A stretch of DNA of 64,000 bases, taken from assembly GCA_947304395.1 (NCBI GenBank), contig CAMZBA010000005.1, positions 24,460 to 88,459 on the forward strand. The letters are read 5' to 3'. Below, one piece after another: positions 38,201 to 46,357 of this stretch. Source of the stretch: an uncultured Candidatus Saccharibacteria bacterium (GTDB lineage: Bacteria > Patescibacteriota > Saccharimonadia > Saccharimonadales > Saccharimonadaceae). The notes beneath the pieces are model-generated. The model was given only the letters and a program-made list of their open reading frames with translations, was not told where the DNA came from and searched no databases. Position 1 is the first letter of the stretch. Every line of letters begins with the position of its first letter. The position numbers and the translations under genes are program-made.

Positions 38201-40715
38201 TACTGCTAGCGAAAACGTAACTACTGAGTCTACGCCAGTACTTAAGACTGACTATAATGTCACCTATATACCTAATGCTCCAAGCGATTGTAGTGTGTCT
38301 GGCATACCAAACCAAGAAACCCATTTCGTATATACGGCCGTAGAAATAGCAGATACTGTCCCAACATGTAGTGGGTATAATTTCGCCGGCTATGAGATTG
38401 TGGAAAACCAAGTTACTAGACTTAATGACGATTATTTTCGCATGCCAGACAAGAACATTACGCTCGGTGCGACTTGGACAAAAGTTGATTTAGGAAAGCG
38501 CATGGAGGGCACGGTTCACGTTGCTAAGACTCTTTATAACGAAATCGCTAAAAGGTCTATTGCGCAGGGTTCCAATGGTGGATTCAATTTAGATAGTGGG
38601 CTCAACTTCGGCAACGCTTCGTCTGCTACTAATGGTGATGGCGCTAATACCGTCGCGTCAACGGCGAGCGACGAGTATCCGATTCATTATTTCCGTGGTG
38701 CCGTCGCGGACAATAATGTACTATTCGCAGGTATTTGTTGGAAGGCCCTACGCACCACTAGCACGGGTGGCGTAAAACTGGTATATAACGGGAAAGTGGG
38801 TGGCGATAATCAATGCGACAATTCCCGCGGCACGCATGATGGTTTTGGCAATAGAACATCGCTGAGTCTTCCTGATAATTATTACTACGGTACTGACTAT
38901 ATATATAATGAGAACACCAAGACTTTCGTTCTATCGGGCGTAAAATATCTTGCTAGATGGGATGCTACCACGGGCGACTCGCTCGTAGGGAAATATACCT
39001 GCAGGAGCGCAAACGAGAATGGCTCTTGTGCGACTATGTATTATGTGGAATCTAGACGAGATGATAGCTCTGCTTTTGTTTTGCCGTTAAGCTCTTCTAT
39101 GTCATATTACGCGATTGGTAAAATGCAGTTTAATCCTAGCACCGATTCTATGGCCTATGTTGGATATATGTATGGGGATGTCTACTCTCGTGACAATATG
39201 ACTATTTCCTCATCGCAAAGTTATGTATCGGATGCAGCAATTCTTTTCGAAACTTCACTTAGCGCCGATTTCTACTATGCCGATAATATGACTTACGGCA
39301 CTGAGGTGGCGGGCAAATATAGTCTCGTTAATCCATATCAAGTCGGATCCGCTTCGGACTATGCTAGCCTAGTCGGGAAATATACTTTCCGCGCTAGCCA
39401 GAGCGACTACAGCAATAATGTCATCTACTATATTGTCGCCGTGGAAGACTCCAAGATGTATTATCTTGAAATGCGAGACGGCGAAACCCTCCCAGATGTT
39501 GATACTAGTTATATGGTTGGCGACACTATTTTAGATAATGGCGACGGCACTTATACATTAAATAATGCTATTGCCTTAAAGAAGAGCGAATGGGGCTCTA
39601 GATACGCTGAGACTAAAGGCAAGTTTACTTGCGGCAATAATACTAATGTTACCTGTAATAATCCACAATATATTCAAGATGCTTTTATATACTCATATAG
39701 CTATATCCCAGTCAATTCTGTGCTCACTATAGCAAAAACTTACGACAACTCTGGGCTCGTGGATACTATGGTTGTAAAACTCTATGAATTGTCTCAAAAT
39801 CCAAGTAACTACTCTGAATACAAATATACCTGCGGCAACGCTTCTGGTGTTTGCGCATCTAGCGAGCTTCGTCTAGTAACTGAATATACGGCAATAGACT
39901 ATACATTTGTTCATAACGTAATCTTTGGCGCTAGTGTTACTTGGAATGGAACGTCCTATACTTTGAATGACGTCAAGGGGCCCGAGAGTCATAACAATAT
40001 GACAGATATATCTACCCATCATTATATTTGTCCCACCTTTGGCCAGACCAGCTGTACTCAAGTACGCTACATTTATTACTACACCGGTTCCGGCGATGCG
40101 TATTACGTCACGCTTTCGAACGGAGTAGACGACATCAATGATGTGCTTGCGGCAATGAAGGAGAATAAGACAAACTCTACAGTCAAGAGCGCTATCGATG
40201 CATGGTATGCGCACAATCTTATAGACTATACAGATAAAATTGAAGACACTCCATACTGCAACGACCGCAGCTTTGGGGTCTATAATGTTGGCGGCTGGAA
40301 TCCAAATGGCGGTAGAACTAATGGTGGCGCCTATTTCAACGTACTGAGTTACGGCAACTCTCCTTCCTTCGATTGCTCGGCTAACGACTCATTCTCCGTT
40401 AACACGACTAATGGAAATGGCAAACTCACGTACCCCGTTGGGCTTCCGAACGAATCTGAACTTACTCTTGCGGGGCATGGCATGAGCGGATATAGCAGTA
40501 ACACATATCTGTATACTAGCAATAGCTCTTCATGGTCTATGACTCCTTACTCATTCCATAATAACAATGCTCTCAATCTTGTCTGGAACACGCGCTCGGG
40601 TTACGCCAATGTGGACACATCTTATGGCTCAGTGCGTCCCGTTATCTCTATTATTCCTGGAGCTATCATTACGAATGGCGACGGAAGCGTTGGTAATCCG
40701 TGGGTTTTAGAATAG
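35208..40715 (+). CDS. Giant two-part surface adhesin (locus B)
   Basis: 1835 residues, paralogue of the locus A adhesin. Order: basic start and signal anchor (about 30-50); conserved N-domain (ELVYYLTVKYDGVDKYGIES); three InlB-type beta repeats (GYEFSGWTTSD); DUF11-like domain; LTG at 598-600 followed by a hydrophobic stretch and RK charges; second signal anchor (about 645-670, FVGIFVIILVSSFSIFLV); VWA domain whose MIDAS is altered (VVDNGNSMGG instead of DxSxS); another InlB-like repeat; then about 700 residues of repeated Cys-paired modules (SLVGKYTCRS, FTCGNNTNVTC, YTCGNASGVC) and an RPVISIIPGAI...GNPWVLE end found in Firmicute surface proteins. It lacks the DUF285 repeats of copy A. Start ATG behind GGAGA. 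Likely the adhesin of the pilus set. Confidence 0.85.
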   Translation: MLFRRSPVASRAKERKTKREKNDKLVRILVATFLGVFVSVLFVNLIIIGYRTSVAESLENGTRIEEESELVYYLTVKYDGVDKYGIESSDAVTSNIKSGIVEVVDRIPDGLEFVGFQTTQTGLIGAVNRSDDTISCPGRVIDDTNEQSAEAGVWNAARTEFTYHGLHYYSDTRTIKFKAIDIQAGCDLVVGIITKTPSLGDRERMDFYNTGRVGEKLINKDSNTVHVWMGKDTTPSTYNVTYSYTGDIPEGAPTPPSNQSYTQGSTVGVAMEPSIDGYEFSGWTTSDATVSDGVFTMPSNSVNFVGIFTEKQDTTKYAVTYAINGDAPAGYIAPKEKFYEAGEIVNLDSTQANDVIDDYIFSGWASDGLNIINGSFVMPESNVTFTGSFARQTYSVTYAFEGDILPPNASTLLPETVSYHAGDVVTLAANPSADGYYFMGWYSKSSFTMPANNLVIYGEWMVQAGVFSPTISVSIPNQEDSYHIDQTVEFDVIITNTADFPITNVQVVEQLDGAVFITGAGYTLSEDYLATIPILAAGESITLKAQYEITKDETGEIANVVAISGATAGEANYNIDTTKDYTASVTFNTKSWQDIPVLTGVRMGDILSYVSIIVIGIICINVRKITTRESSLWKWRTSLFIISKSRLYAFVGIFVIILVSSFSIFLVSKVFATPTEPIPSIELVSQHVSYINGESGAWKVNKRAGWTGRNTARIIIDVDSRMKLQNEANDVLLVVDNGNSMGGDRLQAAKGALISFTNDFLDEGDNNNIAIVTFNHDYNIETGFTNDRDLLLSEISNITTEDAIDGGEKTNYYQGLNGAERLLRDYIQRDNRNVTIVFLTDGIPNEELLYQNAEYQLIKHKYSFVTINAIQYEMGDAVIRDLAAISDSQFVASRNNLVDVIPEASIAPYKYDEFVLTDHIDDEFFTISGLDAIRANRGTVTLEYEGSTPGIMWDISGALRSGFSAHMEIDIRLKDEYIAEPGLYSTNKNASVISSLYDTASENVTTESTPVLKTDYNVTYIPNAPSDCSVSGIPNQETHFVYTAVEIADTVPTCSGYNFAGYEIVENQVTRLNDDYFRMPDKNITLGATWTKVDLGKRMEGTVHVAKTLYNEIAKRSIAQGSNGGFNLDSGLNFGNASSATNGDGANTVASTASDEYPIHYFRGAVADNNVLFAGICWKALRTTSTGGVKLVYNGKVGGDNQCDNSRGTHDGFGNRTSLSLPDNYYYGTDYIYNENTKTFVLSGVKYLARWDATTGDSLVGKYTCRSANENGSCATMYYVESRRDDSSAFVLPLSSSMSYYAIGKMQFNPSTDSMAYVGYMYGDVYSRDNMTISSSQSYVSDAAILFETSLSADFYYADNMTYGTEVAGKYSLVNPYQVGSASDYASLVGKYTFRASQSDYSNNVIYYIVAVEDSKMYYLEMRDGETLPDVDTSYMVGDTILDNGDGTYTLNNAIALKKSEWGSRYAETKGKFTCGNNTNVTCNNPQYIQDAFIYSYSYIPVNSVLTIAKTYDNSGLVDTMVVKLYELSQNPSNYSEYKYTCGNASGVCASSELRLVTEYTAIDYTFVHNVIFGASVTWNGTSYTLNDVKGPESHNNMTDISTHHYICPTFGQTSCTQVRYIYYYTGSGDAYYVTLSNGVDDINDVLAAMKENKTNSTVKSAIDAWYAHNLIDYTDKIEDTPYCNDRSFGVYNVGGWNPNGGRTNGGAYFNVLSYGNSPSFDCSANDSFSVNTTNGNGKLTYPVGLPNESELTLAGHGMSGYSSNTYLYTSNSSSWSMTPYSFHNNNALNLVWNTRSGYANVDTSYGSVRPVISIIPGAIITNGDGSVGNPWVLE

Positions 40716-40716
40716 G

Positions 40717-40747
40717 TTGACACAGCGGGAGGTTAATATGGTACAAT
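40717..40747 (+). promoter_or_regulatory. Candidate promoter for pilin-signal peptidase-sortase genes
   Basis: TTGACA (40717-40722) and TACAAT (40742-40747) with a TG extension before the -10. The spacing is 19 bp, longer than ideal. It would give an 80-nt leader. Confidence 0.4.
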
Positions 40748-40831
40748 GAAAAAGGAGATTGTGGGGCAAAAATAAACAATAAAAATCATTTCTTAGGTCA
40801 ATAACAAAAATAACAAGAGAAGGACAATCAA

Positions 40832-41863
40832 ATGAAAAAAACAAATAAGGTAATTATCGCTACGGCGGCTGTAGCGGTAGCCGCTACAGCTATCGCTCCG
40901 CTTGGTAATGTATTTGCCGCTACTGCGCCAACTTGGACTGGCGGTAGCTCTGCTACAATCATTCGCAAGATTCCGAATGCTTACGGTACGATCAGTAATA
41001 CTTTCGGCTATACTATTACGGCAGATTCTAATAACCCAGCTGGTGCAACGGGCGTTCCGGCTGCGCCAAGCATCGTTTTCAATGATAGCTATACGACGCA
41101 GGGTGAGGCTTCCAAGACTGCAACCGTGGATTTTAGTGGTATGCAATTTGAGCGTGCTGGAGATTATTCCTATGCTATCGCCGAAAGCTCATCAACTAAT
41201 TCTACCATTTATCCGGTAAGTGGCGACACCTACACCGCGGTAGTTAGCGTACGCAACAACAATGATCTTACTGGCTTCGTCGCTAGCCTATACATTAAGG
41301 ACTCTGATGGCAACAAGCTCACGACTTTCTCTGGCGCTAATTCAGAATTTACTTTCGCAAGCACTCCAGCCTATACAAACATTCAGGTATCCCACACCGT
41401 ATCTGGTAACGCGGCGGACCCAAGCGTGTGTTTTGATTATACTATTTCGTTTAGCACCTCTGATAGCTATACATTAACCACCGATTCTGCTTGTGGCAAT
41501 CCTGCAACGGTAACTAACGGAAACACCATTAAGCTTAAAGCAGGTGACACTATTACTATTGGCGCAAATGGCACTAAGTCTGAGATTCCAGTTGGTACTA
41601 CTTATACGATTGCTAAGTCTGGTACTGACGATTATACAACTACCATCGATGGTACCGAGCAAACCAGCACTGGCACCAAGACTATGGTGGCTACTAACGC
41701 TCCGACATACAATACCGCGAACAAAACTACTATAGACGAAAAGCTTAACTCGGCCGTCGATACGGGCGCAACTATGAATATAGCTATCTATATTCTCTTG
41801 GCTCTCGCCGGTGCAGCAGGTGTTTATTATGTAGCTCGCAAAAAGCTCGCTAATAAGGCTTAA
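40832..41863 (+). CDS. Spy0128-like major pilin (locus B)
   Basis: 343 residues. Signal peptide (KVIIATAAVAVAATAIAPLG, VFA cut), then two domains of the Spy0128/FctA type. The first has the isopeptide E-box GDYSYAIAESS; in the second the equivalent Glu is Lys (TYTIAKSG), so only the first domain is expected to form that internal cross-link. The sorting signal is AVDTG, then hydrophobic IYILLALAGAAGVYYVA and RKK. Sortase would link copies through this motif. In streptococci FctA has a comparable xxPTG motif. Ribosome site AAGGA. It leads a run with the signal-peptidase-like and sortase genes. Confidence 0.85.
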   Translation: MKKTNKVIIATAAVAVAATAIAPLGNVFAATAPTWTGGSSATIIRKIPNAYGTISNTFGYTITADSNNPAGATGVPAAPSIVFNDSYTTQGEASKTATVDFSGMQFERAGDYSYAIAESSSTNSTIYPVSGDTYTAVVSVRNNNDLTGFVASLYIKDSDGNKLTTFSGANSEFTFASTPAYTNIQVSHTVSGNAADPSVCFDYTISFSTSDSYTLTTDSACGNPATVTNGNTIKLKAGDTITIGANGTKSEIPVGTTYTIAKSGTDDYTTTIDGTEQTSTGTKTMVATNAPTYNTANKTTIDEKLNSAVDTGATMNIAIYILLALAGAAGVYYVARKKLANKA

Positions 41864-41891
41864 TTAGGCTGTAGCTAGGAAAAATAAAAAT

Positions 41892-42401
41892 ATGAAAAAC
41901 AGCAACAAGGTTAGGAGTACTTGGGTACTCCTAACCTTGAAGGCGTTTGCCATTATTATCATACTTTGGCTTAGCTTTGGCGTATTTGTAGGGCTGCGCA
42001 GAATATCTGACGTTTCTATGAATGGACGCATTAACGATGGTGACTTTATACTCTTTAATCGGATAGGTAAGAATCATAGTGTCGGCGACGTTATTATTTA
42101 TTCCTACGATGGTCGCGAATTGATGTCTGAGATAATCGGAGAAGAAGATGATCTCATTACGCTTAACGATGATGGATACTTGTTGGTTAATGGGGTTATT
42201 GTTTCGAACGCGCCAGTTTACGACAGTACACTCGACGAGGCTAATCCCTTCGGTGACGGTTTTCGCGTTCCGGCGGATAGCTTTTTCGTTTTAAACTCCA
42301 ATTATGAAGATATGAAAGATTCTCGAACTTTTGGCGCTATCAAGGAATCTAGTATTAAGGGAAGTGTAATCGCTTTGCTTTTGCGTACGCGGAGTTTTTA
42401 G
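41892..42401 (+). CDS. Signal-peptidase-I-like protein of the pilus locus (SipA-like)
   Basis: 169 residues: one membrane helix (about 12-35), then the S26 fold with the nucleophile region DVSMNGRINDGDFILFNRIG and a GDVIIYSYDG strand. The catalytic Lys region, usually KRxxG, reads LMSEIIG, so the general base appears to be missing although Ser remains. SipA of streptococcal FCT loci also lacks catalytic residues and works as a pilin assembly factor. I infer a similar role, but a different base cannot be excluded. The stop is 2 nt before the sortase ATG. Confidence 0.75.
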   Translation: MKNSNKVRSTWVLLTLKAFAIIIILWLSFGVFVGLRRISDVSMNGRINDGDFILFNRIGKNHSVGDVIIYSYDGRELMSEIIGEEDDLITLNDDGYLLVNGVIVSNAPVYDSTLDEANPFGDGFRVPADSFFVLNSNYEDMKDSRTFGAIKESSIKGSVIALLLRTRSF

Positions 42402-42403
42402 AT

Positions 42404-43177
42404 ATGAAGGGGCAAAGTGAAAACAAAATCGTTGTCGTCCAAAATATTATAGATAGGGTGTTCAATATTATCCTATTATCGGTATCGATATTATTTTTGT
42501 GCGTTGGGATTTATGCGCTTATTGATAATCATTTAGTTGTGAAAGAGGCAGATATTCCAGATAGCCTGAAAAAGTTGGCTATGGCTGATCGAGCCTATCC
42601 GGATATACGGGAGTTGCAAAGAACTAATGAGGATATAGTTGCGTGGTTAACGCTAGATGATACCCCGATAGATTATCCAATTACGCAGTCTAAAGATAAT
42701 GCGAAGTATCTAACGGTGGATTATAAGGGCGAACATTCGATTGCTGGCAATCCGTTTGTGGATCATCGGAATGATTTCCTAAATGATAATTATACGGTTA
42801 TTTATGGTCATCGTATGAACCGTAATAAAATGTTTGGTTCTTTGGTGGAATATGTAGATAGCTCTTATTTGCAGAAACATCGTCGGGGTACTATAACTAC
42901 CACAAAAGGTACATTTGAGCTTGAGGTAATATCTTATTCGGTGGAGGATGTGACCAAGACGAAAATCTATGATTTGGCAAGTATTCGAAATGGTAAAAAT
43001 AAAGAAATTATTAAGTCTATTATTGAAGGCGGTAGTACGGTAAATGGCAGCTATCCAGCCGAGAGATTACAATCCGATGAAGTAAATGGCTGGCAATTGA
43101 TACTTCTATCTACTTGCGATAAAGATTCGCGCCATTACCGCGACGTATTATTGTTGAGGATTGGTGAAGAATTGTAG
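42404..43177 (+). CDS. Class B sortase (locus B)
   Basis: 257 residues. N-terminal anchor (IIDRVFNIILLSVSILFLCV), the region VAWLTLDDTPIDYPITQSKD, catalytic His in VIYGHRMNRNKMFGSL, Cys in LILLSTCDKD and Arg in RHYRDVLLLRI. Class B-type sortases are the pilus polymerases of streptococcal FCT loci, so this one probably joins the AVDTG pilin at 40832-41863 and perhaps the LTG site of the giant protein. Intact copy of the interrupted sortase at 20530-21240. Confidence 0.93.
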   Translation: MKGQSENKIVVVQNIIDRVFNIILLSVSILFLCVGIYALIDNHLVVKEADIPDSLKKLAMADRAYPDIRELQRTNEDIVAWLTLDDTPIDYPITQSKDNAKYLTVDYKGEHSIAGNPFVDHRNDFLNDNYTVIYGHRMNRNKMFGSLVEYVDSSYLQKHRRGTITTTKGTFELEVISYSVEDVTKTKIYDLASIRNGKNKEIIKSIIEGGSTVNGSYPAERLQSDEVNGWQLILLSTCDKDSRHYRDVLLLRIGEEL

Positions 43178-43197
43178 CCAAATGCTTTGGTCTTGAC

Positions 43198-43281
43198 TTG
43201 CCAAACAGGGGTGACATATGTTATAATTCGCTCAATATTAGCTCAGCAAGAGGCTATTTTAAAAAATAATGCGCTCTTGCT
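43198..43281 (+). promoter_or_regulatory. rpsF operon promoter and leader hairpin
   Basis: TTGCCA (43198-43203) and TATAAT (43222-43227), spacing 18. The leader contains an 8-bp hairpin AGCAAGAG/CTCTTGCT (43245-43281) before the ribosome site AAAGGAG, possibly a ribosomal protein autoregulation site; I do not see the usual S6:S18 CCG bulge. Confidence 0.55.
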
Positions 43282-43300
43282 TTAACCAAAGGAGTGTTCT

Positions 43301-43651
43301 ATGCGAGAATACGAATTAACCGTGCTCATTCATCCTGATTTAGAGATGAATCTTGAGCCGGCAACCGACAAGGTCAAGGCTTTGATTGAGGCCAACGGTG
43401 GTAAGATTACCAAAGAGGCCAATGAAGGCAAGAAGAGACTTGCTTATCAGATTAAGGGTCAAGATTTTGCGGTTTATTACTATTACGAATTGGAACTTCC
43501 AGCAGCCGCTCCAGCAAAAATTTCTTCGGTACTCAATATTACCGATGAGACGATTCGCTATCTGCTAGTTGCGAAGGATCCACGTCGTGAAAAGATGTTG
43601 GCAAAACGCCAAGAACGCAAAGTTCAAGAAGAACCAAAAGAGGAGGAATAA
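43301..43651 (+). CDS. rpsF: 30S ribosomal protein S6
   Basis: 116 residues beginning MREYELTVLIHPDL, with GKKRLAYQIKGQDFAVYYYYELE and the C-terminal DETIRYLLVAKD of bS6. It pairs with S18, encoded two genes downstream, in the platform of the small subunit. The acidic tail (EEPKEEE) is usual for this protein. It begins the classic rpsF-ssb-rpsR order; ssb starts 3 nt after its stop. Strong ribosome site AAGGAG. Confidence 0.97.
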   Translation: MREYELTVLIHPDLEMNLEPATDKVKALIEANGGKITKEANEGKKRLAYQIKGQDFAVYYYYELELPAAAPAKISSVLNITDETIRYLLVAKDPRREKMLAKRQERKVQEEPKEEE

Positions 43652-43654
43652 CAT

Positions 43655-44107
43655 ATGGCGCGGGGATTTAGCAAAGCAATCATTGTAGGTAATATGACGC
43701 GTGATCCAGAATTACGCTCAACGCCAAGTGGGGCTCAAGTTTGTAGCTTTACGGTGGCGGTAAATCGCAATTATAAAGACGGCTCAGGAGACAATAAGGA
43801 GCAAGTTTCTTTCTTAGATTGCTCGGCTTGGGGGAGGTCCGGTGAAATTATCGCGCAATATGCAAAGAAGGGTAGCGGAATTTTGGTTTCTGGCCGTATC
43901 GAGCAGCGTAGCTGGGAAGATAAGGAAGGCCAAAAGCGCTCTCGGGTTGAGATCGTCGTTGAAGATTTTAACTTTATCGGCGGAGGCAATGGCGATGGCG
44001 GAAGTTATTCTGGCGGAAGCAAAGGAGGCGCAAATAATAGCACTACGGATGTCGCGCCGGATGATATTTCTGATGAGCCTATCGACCTAAGTGAGATTCC
44101 ATTTTAA
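43655..44107 (+). CDS. ssb: Single-stranded DNA-binding protein
   Basis: 150 residues: OB fold with MTRDPELRSTPSGAQVCSFTVAVNR, VSFLDCSAWGRSGEIIAQYAKKG and LVSGRIEQRSWEDKEGQKR. A Gly/Ser-rich linker follows (GGGNGDGGSYSGGSKGG), then the acidic tip DLSEIPF, which in known SSBs docks repair and replication enzymes. Lies between rpsF and rpsR as in most bacteria. Confidence 0.97.
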   Translation: MARGFSKAIIVGNMTRDPELRSTPSGAQVCSFTVAVNRNYKDGSGDNKEQVSFLDCSAWGRSGEIIAQYAKKGSGILVSGRIEQRSWEDKEGQKRSRVEIVVEDFNFIGGGNGDGGSYSGGSKGGANNSTTDVAPDDISDEPIDLSEIPF

Positions 44108-44126
44108 TAGATAAGAAAGGTAAAAG

Positions 44127-44324
44127 ATGAAGAGATACAAGAATGATCCAAATATGTATTTCGATTATCGCGATGTAAAAACTCTACAACGCTATGTCGA
44201 TGCATATGGTCGCATTGAACCAATTTCAAAGACTGGTTTATCTGCAAAACAGCAACGTCAACTTGCCGTAGCTGTTAAGCGTGCTCGCCATTTAGCATTA
44301 ATGCCATTTGTTGCTAGCGCGTAG
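44127..44324 (+). CDS. rpsR: 30S ribosomal protein S18
   Basis: 65 residues with [20 protein letters not shown] and the conserved [19 protein letters not shown]. Lacks the Cys-containing N-terminal extension found in some bacteria. Third gene of rpsF-ssb-rpsR. Confidence 0.95.
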   Translation: MKRYKNDPNMYFDYRDVKTLQRYVDAYGRIEPISKTGLSAKQQRQLAVAVKRARHLALMPFVASA

Positions 44325-44342
44325 TTCTGGGGGTTCTTAAGT

Positions 44343-44903
44343 ATGTATGGACCAACAGATTTAAAGAAAAATACCCTAATAACTTTGGATGGTCAGCCAT
44401 ATAAAGTGGTGGAATATTCACAAAAAGTAATGGGGCGTGGTGGTAGTATTGTGAATGTGAAGGTTAAGAACCTAATTACGGGCGCATTATTACCGAAAAC
44501 CTTCAAAGGTCAGGAAAAAATTGAGCCAGCAGAGGTTGCGAATCAAACGGTGCAATACCTCTATAATGATGGCGAGAAATTCTATTTCATGAATCCTGAG
44601 ACCTTTAACCAGTATGAGCTTACTGCTGATATGGTTGGTGATGCGAAGGATTTTATGAAAGAAGGCGAAAACTTCGATATTCAATTTTACAACGATAGTC
44701 CGATTAACTTAGTATTGCCAAAGAATGTGTGGCTGGAGGTTGCTTATACCGAAAGCGTCGTTAAGGGCGATACGACATCTTCCGTACAGAAGGATGCAAA
44801 ACTTGAAACTGGTGTCGAGGTAAAAGTTCCAGCTTTCATTAAGACTGGCGATGTAATATCTGTCGACACGGAGACTTACGCTTACCGTGAGCGCCAAAAA
44901 TAG
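44343..44903 (+). CDS. efp: Translation elongation factor P
   Basis: 186 residues in three beta domains: MYGPTDLKKNTLITLDGQPY, the P-site loop VMGRGGSIVNVKVKN, IEPAEVANQTVQYLY, and the C-terminal LETGVEVKVPAFIKTGDVISVDT. It relieves stalling at polyproline stretches. The tip residue that is lysine in E. coli (GKG) is Arg32 here (GRG), like the Arg-type EF-P that in some bacteria is rhamnosylated; no modifying gene is visible nearby. The following miaA frame overlaps its end by 17 nt. Confidence 0.96.
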   Translation: MYGPTDLKKNTLITLDGQPYKVVEYSQKVMGRGGSIVNVKVKNLITGALLPKTFKGQEKIEPAEVANQTVQYLYNDGEKFYFMNPETFNQYELTADMVGDAKDFMKEGENFDIQFYNDSPINLVLPKNVWLEVAYTESVVKGDTTSSVQKDAKLETGVEVKVPAFIKTGDVISVDTETYAYRERQK

Positions 44904-45705
44904 AATTGCGAAAGAAGACAGCAGAGCGGGGAGTGGCTCTGCTGTTTTTGGTGTATCTAAATGGCCGGTATTGGTCATAGTAGGACCTACTGCGAGCGGA
45001 AAAACTGGTTTAGCAATCGATTTGGCGCTGACGCTTTCGGAACGAGGTATTTGTGATTGTGAAATAGTTTCGGCGGATTCGCGTGCGATATATAAGGGAA
45101 TGGATATTGGTACAGCAAAGCCCATGCTGACGGAGATGAAAGGCGTGCCACACTGGGGCATTGACTTAGTAGAGCTGAATGATCGATTCACGGTTGTTGA
45201 TTTTTGTAATTATGCACGCAGGAAGATTAAGGATATACGTAGGAGAGGGCATTTGCCGATAGTTGTGGGCGGTACGGGACTGTATGTGGATGCACTAGTC
45301 TACGATTATCATTTCAATGATGTTGTGAAAAATAATTATTCAGACAGACAAGAGATGAGTTCGGATTATGTAGTATTCGGTATCGATTGGCCGCGCGATG
45401 AATTGCGAAAACGGTTGCTGATTAGGTCGAATAAATTATTTGCTCAGCCAATTGAGAAAGAAACTCTGGCACTAGTAGAGCAATACGGCTGGGATAGTCA
45501 AGCAATGAAGTCGGATATTTACCCAATTTGTTGGGAAATGATGCGTGGAAATATTGATCGCGAGGAGGCGATACGGCTAAATGAGATAGATGATTGGCAT
45601 TTGGCAAAAAGACAATTAACATGGTTTAAGAGAAATAAGAATATCGTCTGGATAGGGTTGAATGGCGCTACGGAGCGTATAATTAATTTTTACTTGTCTA
45701 GATAA
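44887..45705 (+). CDS. miaA: tRNA dimethylallyltransferase
   Basis: 272 residues: P-loop VGPTASGKTGLAIDLA, EIVSADSRAIYKGMDIGTAKP, GVPHWGIDL and PIVVGGTGLYVDALVYDY, followed by a C-terminal helical part with KRQLTWFKRNKNIVWI. It adds a dimethylallyl group to A37 of tRNAs reading UNN codons. It is shorter than the usual 300 or so residues in the insertion domain. The start is taken at GTG 44887, in the overlap with efp; about 25 residues precede the P-loop domain. Confidence 0.93.
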   Translation: MSAKNRIAKEDSRAGSGSAVFGVSKWPVLVIVGPTASGKTGLAIDLALTLSERGICDCEIVSADSRAIYKGMDIGTAKPMLTEMKGVPHWGIDLVELNDRFTVVDFCNYARRKIKDIRRRGHLPIVVGGTGLYVDALVYDYHFNDVVKNNYSDRQEMSSDYVVFGIDWPRDELRKRLLIRSNKLFAQPIEKETLALVEQYGWDSQAMKSDIYPICWEMMRGNIDREEAIRLNEIDDWHLAKRQLTWFKRNKNIVWIGLNGATERIINFYLSR

Positions 45706-45736
45706 ATTCTAATTCTTTTGTTAATATAGTTATAAG

Positions 45737-46336
45737 ATGAGCAAAGAAAACGCAGTGCCATTAGAAAAATTGTTTGGTTCAAAAACAAGGGCTAAATTAT
45801 TGGGTTTGTTCTTCGAAAATCCAGAAAAATCGTATTATGTTCGAGAGATTACTCGCGTAATAGAAGAACAGATAAACTCTGTGAGGCGCGAGCTGACGAA
45901 CTTAAATGCGTTAGGGCTTGTAAAAATTGAGAACTATGAGAATAAAGTTTATTATTCAGCAAATATGAAACATCCATTCGCTCGTCCGATGTCAGAAATA
46001 TTCTCACGAAAAATTGATTCAAAGCAAGACGTCGAGGCGCACAAGCCGACTTGGGCGGATTATGTGCGTCCAGTGGAAAATCTAATACATGGCTTAATTG
46101 TTACAAATCGTCTGCCTGGCCAAGACGGGCTGGACTTACTGATTATTGGCGATGATTACCAGCGAAAGTTGACGCGATGGGCGGAAGTAGTAGAGAAGCG
46201 CCAGGGCAAGCCGCTTAATTATGCTATCATGAGCCGCGAGGACTATCTATATCGTAAAAGCGTGCGTGATAGATTCATAGCGGACGTTTGGTCGCTTCGA
46301 ATTAGTGAAACTTATGATCCGGAAAGAATTTTGTAA
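45737..46336 (+). CDS. Winged-helix transcriptional regulator
   Basis: 199 residues. The N-terminal half (about 8-80) is a winged helix (LFGSKTRAKLLGLFFENPEK, YYVREITRVIEEQINSVRRELTNLNALGLV, then wing NKVYYSANMKHP), as in ArsR/MarR-like or nucleotidyltransferase-linked regulators of CPR genomes. The C-terminal half (LIVTNRLPGQDGLDLLIIGDD, VEKRQGKPLNYAIMSREDY) resembles the DNA-polymerase-beta-like nucleotidyltransferase companion fold but I see no catalytic GSxxxxxD. Short spacing behind TAATAT suggests a leaderless start. Confidence 0.75.
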   Translation: MSKENAVPLEKLFGSKTRAKLLGLFFENPEKSYYVREITRVIEEQINSVRRELTNLNALGLVKIENYENKVYYSANMKHPFARPMSEIFSRKIDSKQDVEAHKPTWADYVRPVENLIHGLIVTNRLPGQDGLDLLIIGDDYQRKLTRWAEVVEKRQGKPLNYAIMSREDYLYRKSVRDRFIADVWSLRISETYDPERIL

Positions 46337-46357
46337 ATAGTAGAAGAGGAGTAGAAA

